Positions 26,841 through 36,452 of a stretch of 64,000 nt of DNA are shown here, one piece after another. Numbering within the stretch: position 1 is the first letter of the stretch; the number at the start of each line of letters is the position of its first letter. Below the pieces are notes generated by a model. That model was not told the origin of the DNA. It searched no databases and saw nothing but the letters and a program-made list of their open reading frames with translations. A program made the translations under genes and the position numbers. Origin of the DNA: Rheinheimera sediminis (GTDB taxonomy: Bacteria; Pseudomonadota; Gammaproteobacteria; Enterobacterales; Alteromonadaceae); assembly GCF_004005375.1 (NCBI RefSeq), contig NZ_RZUF01000012.1:62001-126000 (forward strand). Reading direction: 5' to 3'.

Positions 26841-29672
26841 ATGATGAAAAAGTTGCTGTTGTTTTTTTTGATGATTGCAAGCTGTGCTTATGGCTGTAAT
26901 TTGCAGGCGCAAGAGTCCGGGTCTATGGATAGACTTCCGGCTGCTCTGAAAATAGGGATCTCCAGCGATACCTATCCTTATATGTTTATCGACGATGAAG
27001 GTCAGGCTGCAGGGTTGGTGGTCGATTATTGGCGGCACTTAGGCAGTCAACACGGCATCGCCACAGAATTTATCGCCGCAGATTGGGCCGATACACTCAG
27101 TATGCTGGATGCAGGCCTTATAGACTTGCATGGCGGGCTGGGGCGAACCGCGGATCGGGAACAACAGTATTTGTTGGGCACAACTTATCTGGATATTTTC
27201 AGTAATGTATTTGTGCACAGAGATCTGACTGGAGTAGCTAACTTAGCGGATTTGCGACCTTATCTGGTGGGGGTGGTAGGGCGCTCAACTCATATTGATA
27301 GTTTGACGCAACATCAACCTGATTTGGTGTTAAAGCCATACGATGCCGTGTCTCAGATGTATGACTCCGCTTTAAAAGGGGAAATTAAAGCATTCACAAG
27401 TCTGGATCGATTATCTCCTCGTTATGTCAGTTACACAGAACTAAGTTTGCTCTACCCGGCTTTTAAAAAAGTCCCTATCCAAAAAATCGAATTGACTTTT
27501 GCCGTTAGAAAGGACAAGGCTTTGTTACTGCAGCATTTAAAGGCAGCTGCAGATGCTGTCGATACCGTCTTTAAAGATCAGCTGGAACGGAAATGGCTGA
27601 GCGTGGATACAGATCCGACAACCCTTCTGATTGGGGTATCTATTGGCAATCAACCGTTTATGCACGCGACTACTCTAGGGGATGTACAAGGGGTTTTTGT
27701 TGATTTATGGCGGCTTTGGTCTAAAAAAACCGGCATAGCCGTCAGTTTTGTACCTAATCAATCTGAGGATTCCTTGGCCTACTTACGCAAAGGTCGGATT
27801 GATGTACAGATGGCTCAAATTGAAAACGCTGAAAAATACACTGGTTTAAAGCCTGCTTATCATCTGTACAATATTTATTCGTCACTATTCTATAACAGCA
27901 AGTTAGATTTAACCTCTGTGGATCGATTGAAAGGCGCTACGCTTGGGCTTTTGCATACCTCTAGTCTTGGGCCTCAATTACAACAACAGTTCCCTGAAGC
28001 GAGATTAAAAGTCTTCGATACCCTGGATCAGATGATTGACGCTACGTCGAAAAATCAGATCTCAGGTTTTTTAGCGTCAGATTTAACAGTAGGTGGACGT
28101 CTGTTGCAAAACAGTAGCCAAGATAGCCTAAAAGTCTTTCCTGGTATTCGGTATGAGTCTGCTGTGTACTCGCTGATCCGTAAAAATGATGAGGAATTGT
28201 ATCAACGGATCCAAAAAGGTTTTTCAGACATCAGCTTAGATGAGCTGGTTGAAATAGAAGACCGATGGTTGGGTAAAAATGCCCGCGGCTATTTTCAAAC
28301 ATTTCGTGACAAAGTGCCCTTAACTTCTGCTGAGCGGGAGTGGTTAAATCAGCATCAGCAGATAAAAGTTGGCGTGATGAATAACTGGCGCCCCATCGAA
28401 TTTGTTGACGAAAAAGGTCAAGTCCAGGGTATTACCAACGACATTCTGAAATTACTTAATCAGCGTTTAGATGTGCAGTTCGTACCTCAGCCTTATAGCG
28501 ATTGGGATCTACTGTTAGAGGATTTTAAAGCAGGCAAACTGCAGATGGTGGCGAATATTTCTGATTTACCAGAGCGGCGCAGTTTCAGTTCCTTCAGTAT
28601 GGATTATTGGACGTTAGAATGGATCATGCTAGGGAAGCAGGGGGCGGTATTTTATGAAAATCTGGCGTCTATGCCTGGTCAACGTATAGCCGTGATGCGC
28701 GAGTATCAGTTTGTACAGCAACTCAAAACTGACTATCCCATGCATCAAGTGATTGAAGTTGACAGTTTAAATGACGGACTCGAAATGGTGACTTCAGGAC
28801 GTGCTGATTTTGCCCTGGATACAGTGCTGGCTTCAGCGGTGGCGCTGAGGGATCCAAGATACGTTAATTTACGTGCTTATTTGCCTGCTGAATTGGCTGT
28901 ATATCCGTCTTATTTTGGGGTGCGTAAAGACTTACCTGAATTATTAGTGATCCTGAATAAGGGCATAAGAACTATTAATGATGCCGATCGAAAGAACCTG
29001 CAGGATAAATGGCTGGATTTGGGGATTAAACAAGGTCTGGATCACAGCAGGGTGATGACTCTGGTGCTGCAAATAGCTGCAGTGTTTTTTATGGTAACTG
29101 TCGGCTTTCTTATTTGGAATTTCTCCTTGCGTCGTGAAGTGAATTTACGCCGTAGTGTGGAAGAGAAAATGCGTTTTATGGCAGGCCATGATGATTTAAC
29201 TCATCTTCCAAACCGAAGCCTGTTGACTGAACGTTTACAAACGGCTTTGCATCAACATGCCCGGCATAACGAGATGTTGGCATTGATGTTTATAGATTTA
29301 GATGGCTTTAAGCAAGTGAATGATTTGTATGGGCATGATGTAGGCGATGAGATGCTGGTCAAGTTATCAGCGCTGTTGAGTCACTGTGTAAGGAAAACAG
29401 ATACTGTGGCTCGTTTTGGTGGCGATGAATTTGTGATTTTGTTAACTGGATTAGTAGATCGGGATGATGCTGCTATAGTGGCAGAAAAAATACTACTGTA
29501 CCTGCAAGAGCCATTAGCCTTGTCGGTTTGTCAGGCCAAAGTAGGTGCAAGCATTGGTATTGCTATTTATCCGGATGACGGTACTGACGCAGCCACTTTG
29601 CTAAAGTCTGCCGATCAATTGATGTATCAGGTAAAGCAGCAAGGAAAAAGCCAATATCGCTTCAGTCGCTGA
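26841..29672 (+). CDS. Diguanylate cyclase with three periplasmic solute-binding domains
   Basis: The 943-residue protein makes cyclic di-GMP in response to a periplasmic signal (inferred). The order is: signal peptide (1-23), three tandem family 3 solute-binding (BvgS-type) domains at about 37-250, 261-480 and 507-730, one membrane helix (about 737-760), and a C-terminal GGDEF domain (about 778-940). The active site GGDEF is intact at 860-864, and an RxxD inhibitory site (RKTD) sits exactly five residues before it, so product inhibition is likely. No EAL domain is present. It is divergent from the DUF72 gene. The start could be either of two adjacent ATGs; no clear SD precedes them. The ligands are unknown. 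Confidence 0.9.
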   Translation: MMKKLLLFFLMIASCAYGCNLQAQESGSMDRLPAALKIGISSDTYPYMFIDDEGQAAGLVVDYWRHLGSQHGIATEFIAADWADTLSMLDAGLIDLHGGLGRTADREQQYLLGTTYLDIFSNVFVHRDLTGVANLADLRPYLVGVVGRSTHIDSLTQHQPDLVLKPYDAVSQMYDSALKGEIKAFTSLDRLSPRYVSYTELSLLYPAFKKVPIQKIELTFAVRKDKALLLQHLKAAADAVDTVFKDQLERKWLSVDTDPTTLLIGVSIGNQPFMHATTLGDVQGVFVDLWRLWSKKTGIAVSFVPNQSEDSLAYLRKGRIDVQMAQIENAEKYTGLKPAYHLYNIYSSLFYNSKLDLTSVDRLKGATLGLLHTSSLGPQLQQQFPEARLKVFDTLDQMIDATSKNQISGFLASDLTVGGRLLQNSSQDSLKVFPGIRYESAVYSLIRKNDEELYQRIQKGFSDISLDELVEIEDRWLGKNARGYFQTFRDKVPLTSAEREWLNQHQQIKVGVMNNWRPIEFVDEKGQVQGITNDILKLLNQRLDVQFVPQPYSDWDLLLEDFKAGKLQMVANISDLPERRSFSSFSMDYWTLEWIMLGKQGAVFYENLASMPGQRIAVMREYQFVQQLKTDYPMHQVIEVDSLNDGLEMVTSGRADFALDTVLASAVALRDPRYVNLRAYLPAELAVYPSYFGVRKDLPELLVILNKGIRTINDADRKNLQDKWLDLGIKQGLDHSRVMTLVLQIAAVFFMVTVGFLIWNFSLRREVNLRRSVEEKMRFMAGHDDLTHLPNRSLLTERLQTALHQHARHNEMLALMFIDLDGFKQVNDLYGHDVGDEMLVKLSALLSHCVRKTDTVARFGGDEFVILLTGLVDRDDAAIVAEKILLYLQEPLALSVCQAKVGASIGIAIYPDDGTDAATLLKSADQLMYQVKQQGKSQYRFSR

Positions 29673-29745
29673 TCTGCTTTTTCCGGCCAAGCGCTGCCAT
29701 AGTGAACAAAATCTAATCGCTAGTTGTTAACTGAGTTTAAGGGCA

Positions 29746-29773
29746 GTGACATTAATCGTCTTTTCTATATAAT
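29746..29773 (+). promoter_or_regulatory. Promoter of aspS
   Basis: GTGACA (29746-29751), 16 bases, then TATAAT (29768-29773), with the start codon about 50 bases downstream. Both hexamers are close to the sigma-70 consensus. Confidence 0.7.
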
Positions 29774-29823
29774 TAGCGCTCATTTTCGCAGGCATATTAA
29801 AGTTCGACTGAAAGGATAAGTTA

Positions 29824-31599
29824 ATGCGTAGCCATTATTGCGGTTCATTAAAGGCAGAAAACATTGGTCAACAGGTGTCATTGTGTGGGTGGGTCAACCG
29901 CCGTCGTGACTTAGGTGGTTTGATTTTTATTGACCTGCGCGACCGCGAAGGCTTGGTTCAGGTATTTTTTGATCCTGAATTAACAGACTTATTCTCTCAG
30001 GCCGCTGACTTACGTAACGAATTTTGTGTGCAGTTAACTGGGACTGTACGTGCCCGTCCAGAGTCTCAGGTTAATACCGATATGGCTACTGGCGAAGTTG
30101 AAGTCTATGCCTCCAGCCTGACTATTTTAAATAAATCTGCTCCTATTCCGCTGGATCCAAACCAGAACAATAGCGAAGAGCAGCGCTTAAAATACCGTTA
30201 CATTGATTTACGCCGTCCTTTAATGAGCGACCGTTTAAAGTTCCGCGCTAAGGTCACCAGTTTTGTCCGCAACTTTATGGATAGTCAGGGCTTTTTGGAT
30301 GTAGAAACGCCGATCCTGACTAAAGCTACTCCTGAAGGTGCCCGCGACTATTTAGTACCAAGCCGCACTCACAAAGGCCAGTTTTTCGCCTTGCCACAAT
30401 CGCCACAGTTGTTTAAACAATTGCTGATGATGGCTGGCCTGGACCGCTATTACCAAATCGTTAAATGTTTCCGTGACGAAGATTTACGTGCAGACCGTCA
30501 GCCTGAATTTACTCAGATTGATATCGAAACATCTTTCATGACGTCTGAGCAAGTGATGGAAGTCACGGAGCAAATGGTACACCAGATGTTCCTGCAACTA
30601 CTGGATGTCGATTTAGGCAAAATGCCTCGTATGACCTACAACGAAGCGATGCGTTTATACGGTTCAGACAAACCAGACTTACGTAACCCAATGCAGTTTG
30701 TCGACGTAGCTGATTTAGTGAAAGACGTTGAGTTTAAAGTCTTCTCAGGCCCGGCCAATGACAAAAAAGGTCGCGTAGTGGCGTTAAAAGTGCCGGGTGC
30801 TGCTGAAAAAGTCTCACGTAAAGACATAGATAACTACACAGCTTTTGTTGGCATTTACGGCGCTAAAGGTTTGGCCTGGTTAAAAGTGAACGATATCAGT
30901 GCCGGCGCTGAAGGTATTCAGTCTCCTGTGGCCAAATTTTTAACTCCTGAAATTATCAGCGAAGTATTAAGCCGCACTCAGGCCACTACAGGCGATTTAA
31001 TTTTCTTTGGCGCTGACAGCTACAAAGTAGTTTGTGAAGCTATGGGCGCTTTGCGTCTGAAGTTAGGCGAAGATTTAGGTTTAACAGTGCAGGGCTGGAA
31101 ACCACTGTGGGTTGTGGACTTCCCAATGTTTGAAGAAAACGATGATGGCAGTTTCTCAGCAGTGCACCATCCGTTCACCTCACCTTTGGACACCGCTGAA
31201 TTCCTCGCGACTGAAATGGACAAGCTGGATCACAGAGCCTTGTTGTCCAACGCCTATGATATGGTGTTAAACGGTACTGAGCTTGGCGGCGGTTCTGTGC
31301 GTATCCACACGCCGGACGTGCAGGCTAAAGTATTCCAGTTACTGGGCATCAGTGATGAAGAAGCCGCAGAGAAGTTCGGTTTCTTACTGGAAGCTTTACG
31401 TTATGGTGCACCTCCACATGCAGGTCTGGCTTTTGGTTTAGACCGTCTGGTGATGTTAATGACAGGTGCTACATCCATTCGTGATGTGATGGCGTTCCCA
31501 AAAACTGCCACTGCTGCTTGTCCACTGACCGATGCACCAGGTGAGGCCAATCCGGCTCAACTGGCTGAGTTGGGTATTCAGGTGGTAAAAAAGCAATAA
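29824..31599 (+). CDS. aspS: Aspartyl-tRNA synthetase
   Basis: AspS is a class II synthetase that charges tRNA-Asp. The N-terminal OB-fold anticodon-binding domain (about 1-110, [21 protein letters not shown]), class II motif 2 ([20 protein letters not shown]), the bacterial GAD insertion (about 290-420) and motif 3 ([13 protein letters not shown]) are all present. At 591 residues it is full length and of the bacterial discriminating type by size and layout. It has its own promoter and a terminator hairpin, before yebC-ruvCAB. Confidence 0.97.
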   Translation: MRSHYCGSLKAENIGQQVSLCGWVNRRRDLGGLIFIDLRDREGLVQVFFDPELTDLFSQAADLRNEFCVQLTGTVRARPESQVNTDMATGEVEVYASSLTILNKSAPIPLDPNQNNSEEQRLKYRYIDLRRPLMSDRLKFRAKVTSFVRNFMDSQGFLDVETPILTKATPEGARDYLVPSRTHKGQFFALPQSPQLFKQLLMMAGLDRYYQIVKCFRDEDLRADRQPEFTQIDIETSFMTSEQVMEVTEQMVHQMFLQLLDVDLGKMPRMTYNEAMRLYGSDKPDLRNPMQFVDVADLVKDVEFKVFSGPANDKKGRVVALKVPGAAEKVSRKDIDNYTAFVGIYGAKGLAWLKVNDISAGAEGIQSPVAKFLTPEIISEVLSRTQATTGDLIFFGADSYKVVCEAMGALRLKLGEDLGLTVQGWKPLWVVDFPMFEENDDGSFSAVHHPFTSPLDTAEFLATEMDKLDHRALLSNAYDMVLNGTELGGGSVRIHTPDVQAKVFQLLGISDEEAAEKFGFLLEALRYGAPPHAGLAFGLDRLVMLMTGATSIRDVMAFPKTATAACPLTDAPGEANPAQLAELGIQVVKKQ

Positions 31600-31607
31600 A
31601 TAATTTA

Positions 31608-31640
31608 AAAGGCACAGTACTCACTGTACTTTGCCTTTGA
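31608..31640 (+). terminator. Terminator-like hairpin after aspS
   Basis: The 13-base arms 31608-31620 and 31626-31638 pair with one mismatch around TCACT. The T-tract lies within the right arm. Confidence 0.6.
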
Positions 31641-31663
31641 TGAGTTGTTTTCTGCACTATTTT

Positions 31664-31683
31664 GAAGCGGCTAAGGCCGCTTC
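31664..31683 (+). terminator. Second hairpin between aspS and yebC
   Basis: GAAGCGGC (31664-31671) pairs with GCCGCTTC (31676-31683), followed by GCTTTTA. It lies just upstream of the yebC SD and could be a second terminator or an RNA control element. Confidence 0.5.
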
Positions 31684-31708
31684 GCTTTTATGACGATGGA
31701 GTATGCAC

Positions 31709-32449
31709 GTGGCTGGTCATAGTAAATGGGCTAACATGAAGCACCGCAAGGCTCGTCAGGATGCCAAGCGGGTTAAGATTTTTACCAAACTTATTCGCGA
31801 GCTGACAGTGTCAGCCCGTATCAGTGCTGATGTGGATGCCAATCCTCGCTTGCGGACTGCGGTTGCCAAAGCGCTGTTGAATAATATGACCCGGGATGCG
31901 ATAGACAGGGCTATCAAACGTGGCGCTGGTGAGCAGGATGGCAGCAATTATGAAGAGCTGGTGTATGAAGGGTACGGTCCTTGTGGCGTTGCCATAGTAG
32001 TAGAAACCCTGACGGACAACCACAAACGTACTGTAGCTGATGTGCGTAGTGCTTTTACCAAATACGGCAATATGGGCACTGCAGGTTCCGTCAGCTATTT
32101 ATTCAGTAAAAAAGGCCTCATCTCTTTTGCGCCAGGTTTATCTGAAGATCAGGTGCTGGATATTGCACTGGAGGCAGGCGCGGAAGATGTAGTCAGTCAT
32201 GACGACGGCAGCATTGAAGTGATCACCAGCCCTGATAGTTTCAACGACGTACGTGAAGCCTTAGAAGCGGCAAAGCTTGTCGCGGACGACGCTGAAATTA
32301 CCATGATGCCTTCAGTCAAAGCCGAAGTAGATGCAGAACATGTGGTGAAATTTTTTAAACTCATCGACATGCTGGAAGACTTCGATGATGTACAAAACGT
32401 CTATCACAATGCTGACATTGCCGATGACGTGATGGCGTTAGTGCCTTAA
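31709..32449 (+). CDS. yebC: YebC/TACO1 family protein
   Basis: YebC proteins were annotated as transcription regulators and have more recently been linked to relieving ribosome stalling. The protein (246 residues) begins [20 protein letters not shown] after the initiator and has the [22 protein letters not shown] stretch, split by domain boundaries, typical of the family. The start is a GTG at 31709 with GGAG at 7-base spacing. An ATG two codons earlier is only one base from the SD. It overlaps ruvC by one base (TAATG), in the standard yebC-ruvC-ruvA-ruvB order. Confidence 0.93.
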   Translation: MAGHSKWANMKHRKARQDAKRVKIFTKLIRELTVSARISADVDANPRLRTAVAKALLNNMTRDAIDRAIKRGAGEQDGSNYEELVYEGYGPCGVAIVVETLTDNHKRTVADVRSAFTKYGNMGTAGSVSYLFSKKGLISFAPGLSEDQVLDIALEAGAEDVVSHDDGSIEVITSPDSFNDVREALEAAKLVADDAEITMMPSVKAEVDAEHVVKFFKLIDMLEDFDDVQNVYHNADIADDVMALVP

Positions 32450-32970
32450 TGGCTATTATCCTTGGTATTGATCCCGGCAGTCGGTTAACCGGCTACGGGG
32501 TTGTGCGTCAGACAGGCCAGAAATTTGAATACATTGCCAGCGGTTGTATTCGATTAACCTTGAATGACATCCCCGACAGACTCAAACAAATTTTTGATGG
32601 GGTGAGCGAGATTATTCAGCAAACCCAGCCAGATGTATTTGCCATAGAGCAAGTCTTTATGGCTCGTAACCCAGACTCCGCCCTAAAGCTTGGGCAAGCT
32701 CGTGGTGCTGCTATAGTGGCAGCGAAACATGCTGGGCTTGAAGTCTTTGAATACTCAGCCCGTCAGGTCAAGCAAGCTGTAGTCGGCACTGGTGCCGCTG
32801 ATAAAACTCAGGTGCAACATATGATCCGCACCTTGTTAAAATTGCCGGGTAATCCGCAAGCCGACGCTGCCGATGCCCTTGCCGTGGCTATGTGTCACGG
32901 GCATACTCATCAAAGTTTATTGCATTTGGCAGGGCAGGCCACTAAAACAGTGCGCGGCAGGCTACGCTGA
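32449..32970 (+). CDS. ruvC: Crossover junction endodeoxyribonuclease RuvC
   Basis: RuvC resolves Holliday junctions by symmetrical cleavage. The acidic active-site residues are seen in [14 protein letters not shown] (D8), [10 protein letters not shown], and [12 protein letters not shown] near the C-terminus. At 173 residues it is full length. It starts on the last base of yebC, so the two are coupled. Confidence 0.96.
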   Translation: MAIILGIDPGSRLTGYGVVRQTGQKFEYIASGCIRLTLNDIPDRLKQIFDGVSEIIQQTQPDVFAIEQVFMARNPDSALKLGQARGAAIVAAKHAGLEVFEYSARQVKQAVVGTGAADKTQVQHMIRTLLKLPGNPQADAADALAVAMCHGHTHQSLLHLAGQATKTVRGRLR

Positions 32971-32998
32971 TTTTTTCTGAATACCGGAGCTTTTGATT

Positions 32999-33622
32999 GT
33001 GATTGGATTATTACGTGGTGTTATTTTAGAAAAGCAGGCGCCGGATCTACTTATTGATGTGGCAGGTGTTGGCTACGAAGTGCAGCTGCCTTTGACCAGC
33101 TTTTATAAATTGCCTGAAGTAGGCAAAGAAACTGTGATCTACACCCATTTTGTTGTGCGGGAAGATGCGCAACTTCTTTATGGTTTTCACACCAGCACGG
33201 AGCGTGCTTTGTTTCGCCAACTGATAAAAGCTAATGGGGTAGGACCGAAGTTAGCTCTTACTATCTTATCCGGTCTGTCCGCTCAGCAGTTTGTCCGTTG
33301 TGTACAACACGACGATATCAGCACTTTGGTAAAACTGCCAGGCGTTGGTAAAAAAACCGCTGAACGATTATTGATAGAAATGCGTGACCGTTTAAAAGAC
33401 TGGGGGCTGAACATCAGTACACCTGTCACTGATCATTTAGTGCTTACTGATGATGAAGTCGATTCGTTTGAACTGGTAGAAAGTGCTGAGCAGGATGCCC
33501 TTAGTGCCTTAGTAGCTTTGGGTTATAGCCAGTTGCAGGCCAGCAAAGCAGTGCAAAAAATTAAGCAAGCCGATATGAGCAGCGAGCAACTGATCAAACT
33601 GGCTTTGCGCAGTATGATTTAA
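32999..33622 (+). CDS. ruvA: Holliday junction branch migration protein RuvA
   Basis: RuvA binds the four-way junction and loads RuvB. The protein shows the OB-fold domain (1-65), two helix-hairpin-helix motifs ([33 protein letters not shown]) and a C-terminal RuvB-binding domain (about 155-207). The start is a GTG at 32999, with GGAG at 9-base spacing; it gives the family opening [16 protein letters not shown] two codons upstream is less likely. It is 12 bases from ruvB. Confidence 0.95.
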   Translation: MIGLLRGVILEKQAPDLLIDVAGVGYEVQLPLTSFYKLPEVGKETVIYTHFVVREDAQLLYGFHTSTERALFRQLIKANGVGPKLALTILSGLSAQQFVRCVQHDDISTLVKLPGVGKKTAERLLIEMRDRLKDWGLNISTPVTDHLVLTDDEVDSFELVESAEQDALSALVALGYSQLQASKAVQKIKQADMSSEQLIKLALRSMI

Positions 33623-33634
33623 ACAGGAATACTC

Positions 33635-34645
33635 ATGATAGAAGCCGATCGTCTGATCGATACCAAAGCCAGCCGCGAGGATGAGCTGATTGACCGCGCC
33701 ATCCGACCTAAATCTCTGGCCGATTATACCGGGCAGTCTCATGTTAAAGAGCAAATGGCTATTTTTATCGAAGCGGCCCGTGGCCGTGGTGAGCCTTTGG
33801 ATCATTTGCTAATTTTTGGACCGCCTGGTTTGGGGAAAACCACCTTAGCTATGGTGGTGGCTAATGAAATGGGGGTGAATATTAAAAACACCTCAGGCCC
33901 TGTGCTGGAAAAAGCCGGTGATTTAGCAGCGCTTCTAACCAACCTCGAGCCTAATGATGTACTTTTTATTGATGAAATTCACCGCTTAAGCCCGGTAGTG
34001 GAAGAGATTTTGTATCCGGCGATGGAAGACTACCAGCTGGATATTATGATAGGGGAGGGGCCTGCTGCTCGTTCTATCAAACTGGAGTTACCGCCATTCA
34101 CACTGATAGGTGCTACCACCAGAGCTGGCGCTTTAACCTCACCACTTCGAGATCGTTTTGGCATAGTTCAGCGGCTGGAGTTTTATAAAGTCGATGAGCT
34201 GGCGCACATTATTTTACGGTCAGCCCACTATCTGAACTTAGAGCTTGAGTTACCTGCGGCTACTGAAATCGCCCGCCGTTCGCGTGGTACTCCCCGTATT
34301 GCTAACCGTCTATTAAGGCGGGTGCGTGATTATGCTCAGGTCAAATCCGCCGGCCTGGTGCCAGTGGAGATTGCCTCTGCCGCTTTGCATATGGTGGATG
34401 TAGATGCCAGTGGTTTTGACTATATGGACCGTAAGTTAATGTTGTCTATTATTGAGAAATTCGGTGGCGGCCCTGTAGGCCTGGATAACCTGGCTGCAGC
34501 CATAGGTGAAGAGAAGGAAACTATCGAAGATGTGATAGAGCCTTTTTTAATTCAACAAGGTTTTATCCAGCGTACGCCGCGGGGCCGTATCGTCTCACCA
34601 GCAGCCTACAAACATTTTGGTTTTGATTTACCGGAATCGAATTAA
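33635..34645 (+). CDS. ruvB: Holliday junction branch migration ATPase RuvB
   Basis: RuvB is the hexameric AAA+ motor that drives branch migration. Walker A is GPPGLGKTT (62-70), Walker B is [10 protein letters not shown], and the arginine-finger region [18 protein letters not shown] is intact. The C-terminal winged helix includes [11 protein letters not shown]. At 336 residues it is full length. It ends the yebC-ruvCAB operon; convergent with it lies a candidate small RNA. Confidence 0.97.
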   Translation: MIEADRLIDTKASREDELIDRAIRPKSLADYTGQSHVKEQMAIFIEAARGRGEPLDHLLIFGPPGLGKTTLAMVVANEMGVNIKNTSGPVLEKAGDLAALLTNLEPNDVLFIDEIHRLSPVVEEILYPAMEDYQLDIMIGEGPAARSIKLELPPFTLIGATTRAGALTSPLRDRFGIVQRLEFYKVDELAHIILRSAHYLNLELELPAATEIARRSRGTPRIANRLLRRVRDYAQVKSAGLVPVEIASAALHMVDVDASGFDYMDRKLMLSIIEKFGGGPVGLDNLAAAIGEEKETIEDVIEPFLIQQGFIQRTPRGRIVSPAAYKHFGFDLPESN

Positions 34646-34715
34646 CGATGCTTTGACACGACTATAGAGAGAAAAGAGCTGCCTGTCGGCAAGAAAGTGT
34701 CGCAGATCGAATAAC

Positions 34716-34786
34716 AAAATCGCCGGGAGCGATTTTGAACAACGCGAAGCGTTGGCCCTTTAGGGTAAGCGCCATAGATGGCAGCG
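34716..34786. repeat. Four-hairpin structured repeat, copy 1
   Basis: Four consecutive hairpins occupy 71 bases: AAAATCGC/GCGATTTT with loop CGGGA (34716-34736), CAACGC/GCGTTG with loop GAA, CCCT/AGGG with loop TT, and GCGCCA/TGGCAGCG with loop TAGA. A second copy with the same order but different stem sequences is at 42909-42978. Conserved fold with changed stems points to selection on structure. No protein-coding signal is seen here. Confidence 0.7.
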
Positions 34787-34796
34787 CATAAAAAAA

Positions 34797-34960
34797 GCCC
34801 GCTAAATTAGCGGGCGAATGCAACAAGTTGAAGTAAGTCTTCAAAATCCAGGGAACATGTTGAGACAAGATGATCATCTTTCAACAGATAATCACATCAT
34901 CAGTATTCATCACTAAAGTCGGGTCACTAAGACCTGGACTCTTGCGCTAGCTCAGAACAC
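34797..34960 (-). ncRNA. Candidate independent small RNA, convergent with ruvB
   Basis: On the minus strand a promoter pair TTGAAG (34996-34991), 17 bases, TAAAAT (34972-34967) is followed by about 165 bases with no convincing reading frame and then a strong intrinsic terminator: GCCCGCT/AGCGGGC (34797-34815) with a run of T. The transcript would contain UUCCCUGG (near 34855), a string I also recall in the conserved cores of the Hfq-dependent RNAs ArcZ and SdsR; the resemblance may be chance. The strong minus-strand terminator needs a minus-strand transcript, and no protein gene is there. The exact 5-prime end is estimated. Confidence 0.5.
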
Positions 34961-34966
34961 GCCGCC

Positions 34967-34996
34967 ATTTTAGGGAGTTAGTGCAATTACTTCAAA
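34967..34996 (-). promoter_or_regulatory. Promoter of the candidate small RNA
   Basis: TTGAAG and TAAAAT with 17-base spacing on the minus strand; four and five matches to the sigma-70 hexamers. Confidence 0.45.
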
Positions 34997-35371
34997 CTAG
35001 AAAAATTGAGAATTCAGATTAATTTAACTAATCTGAATAAATATATATCAAGTGTGAATTTTAATGGGTTTGAGATGAATTTTGCGATCTAGGCCTTTAA
35101 AATTAAGGTAGGCTGAACCGGCATGAGAGTTGTTGCGAATTACTAATTTTTACAGAAAAAAATTCTAATCATAAGATTTAGCCATTAAACGCTATTTTTT
35201 GCCTGTCCATCGTAAAGGTGAAACTTTTCATACAAGTAACCATCTTAAATTTTTGACCCGATTTCTGGAGTAGCAACCTAAAAATATTTTAACGAGGAAA
35301 GGTCTTGCCCTGTTGAGTTCGGGATTGGCCTCCAATATGATAGCGACCAATTTGGCTGCCCGAATATAGTG
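34997..35371. other. AT-rich gap before the tol operon
   Basis: This spacer of about 375 bases holds no gene I can support. It has an inverted repeat TTCAGATTA (35013-35021) with TAATCTGAA (35029-35037) and is AT-rich up to about 35220. The promoter of ybgC-tol must lie here; TTGACC at 35253 is a possible -35 but the downstream -10 is poorly spaced. A long minus-strand reading frame at 35228-35569 runs into ybgC and looks like chance. Confidence 0.5.
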
Positions 35372-35794
35372 ATGCTTGAGGTGTTTGAATTTCCAGTCAG
35401 AGTATATTACGAAGACACTGATGCCGGTGGCATAGTATATTACGCTAACTATCTGAAATTTTTTGAAAGAGCCCGAACTGAATGGCTTCGAAGCCTTGGT
35501 GTCGAACAAGACGTATTGCTGAGCCAGGATATAGGTTTTGTCGTAAAAAGTATTCAGATGGAAAACCACAAGCCAGGGCGGTTTAATCAGCTTTTATTGG
35601 TCAAAAGTGAGATTAAGCAGTTGAAAAAGGCCAGTTTGGTTTTTTGGCAAGAAATCTACAATGCAGATGCAGAGCTGCTTTGTTCAGCGCAGGTTAGTAT
35701 AGCCTGCGTAAAATTATCATTAATGAAAGCGAGTGCGATACCTCGCGACGTTTTAGGGGTGTTATCAGGTGACAGGCGGATTATCAGTAATTGA
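35372..35794 (+). CDS. ybgC: Tol-Pal associated acyl-CoA thioesterase YbgC
   Basis: YbgC is a hotdog-fold thioesterase linked to the Tol-Pal system and phospholipid metabolism. The catalytic-Asp motif [20 protein letters not shown], split here across residues 11-30, is intact. The protein is 140 residues. The ATG at 35372 is directly preceded by an in-frame GTG; I see no strong SD for either. Its end overlaps tolQ by 26 bases, which places it in the tol operon. Confidence 0.92.
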   Translation: MLEVFEFPVRVYYEDTDAGGIVYYANYLKFFERARTEWLRSLGVEQDVLLSQDIGFVVKSIQMENHKPGRFNQLLLVKSEIKQLKKASLVFWQEIYNADAELLCSAQVSIACVKLSLMKASAIPRDVLGVLSGDRRIISN

Positions 35795-36452
35795 TTTAAT
35801 TCTTCATGCTAGCGTTGTCGTTCAGCTGGTTATGTTGATGTTAGTGGGTATGTCTGTAATGTCCTGGGCCATGATTATCCAACGCAATAAGGCTCTGAGT
35901 ATTGCAGTGGAAGAAACTAAACAATTTGAAGATAAGTTTTGGTCTGGTATTGATCTATCCAAGCTTTACAGTGAAGTAAGCGGTAAAGTCACTGTGACAG
36001 GGGTGGAAGCTCTGTTCAAGGCCGGTTTTAAAGAGTTCGCCCGGTTACATAAAAATAGCCGTCAATCTGCTGCTGTCATGGAAGGAACTCAGCGTGCTAT
36101 GCGTGTGGGCTTGTCTCGCGAAGTAGAGCGTCTGGAAACTCACTTGCCTTTCCTTGCTACTGTCGGTTCTATCAGTCCATACATAGGTCTGTTTGGTACT
36201 GTCTGGGGTATCATGAACTCATTTATTGCTTTGGGTGCAGTACAGCAAGCCACACTTGCTATGGTTGCTCCGGGTATTGCGGAAGCCCTGATTGCAACAG
36301 CTATCGGTTTGTTCGCTGCTATCCCGGCTGTAATTGCTTACAACAAGTTTTCTCATAAAGTTGAAATGCTGGAAAGTGCGTACGCAAACTTTGTTGAAGA
36401 GTTCGCCAACATTTTGCACCGTCAGGCTATGGCCAACGGAGAAAACAACTAA
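35769..36452 (+). CDS. tolQ: Tol-Pal system protein TolQ
   Basis: TolQ forms the inner-membrane proton channel with TolR that energises TolA during outer-membrane constriction. Three membrane helices (about 12-34, 130-155 and 165-188) and the motif [19 protein letters not shown] are present. The start is a GTG at 35769 inside ybgC, with AGGGGTG about 8 bases upstream. The length of 227 residues is normal. The stop shares an A with the tolR start. Confidence 0.95.
   Translation: MTGGLSVIDLILHASVVVQLVMLMLVGMSVMSWAMIIQRNKALSIAVEETKQFEDKFWSGIDLSKLYSEVSGKVTVTGVEALFKAGFKEFARLHKNSRQSAAVMEGTQRAMRVGLSREVERLETHLPFLATVGSISPYIGLFGTVWGIMNSFIALGAVQQATLAMVAPGIAEALIATAIGLFAAIPAVIAYNKFSHKVEMLESAYANFVEEFANILHRQAMANGENN

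Noticed and set aside
34662-34877. A 71-codon minus-strand frame after ruvB
   Set aside because: It crosses the terminator hairpin and the four-hairpin repeat and has no ribosome-binding site. A small RNA explains the terminator better.
35228-35569. A 113-codon minus-strand frame overlapping ybgC
   Set aside because: It overlaps conserved ybgC codons and has no family pattern or plausible start site.
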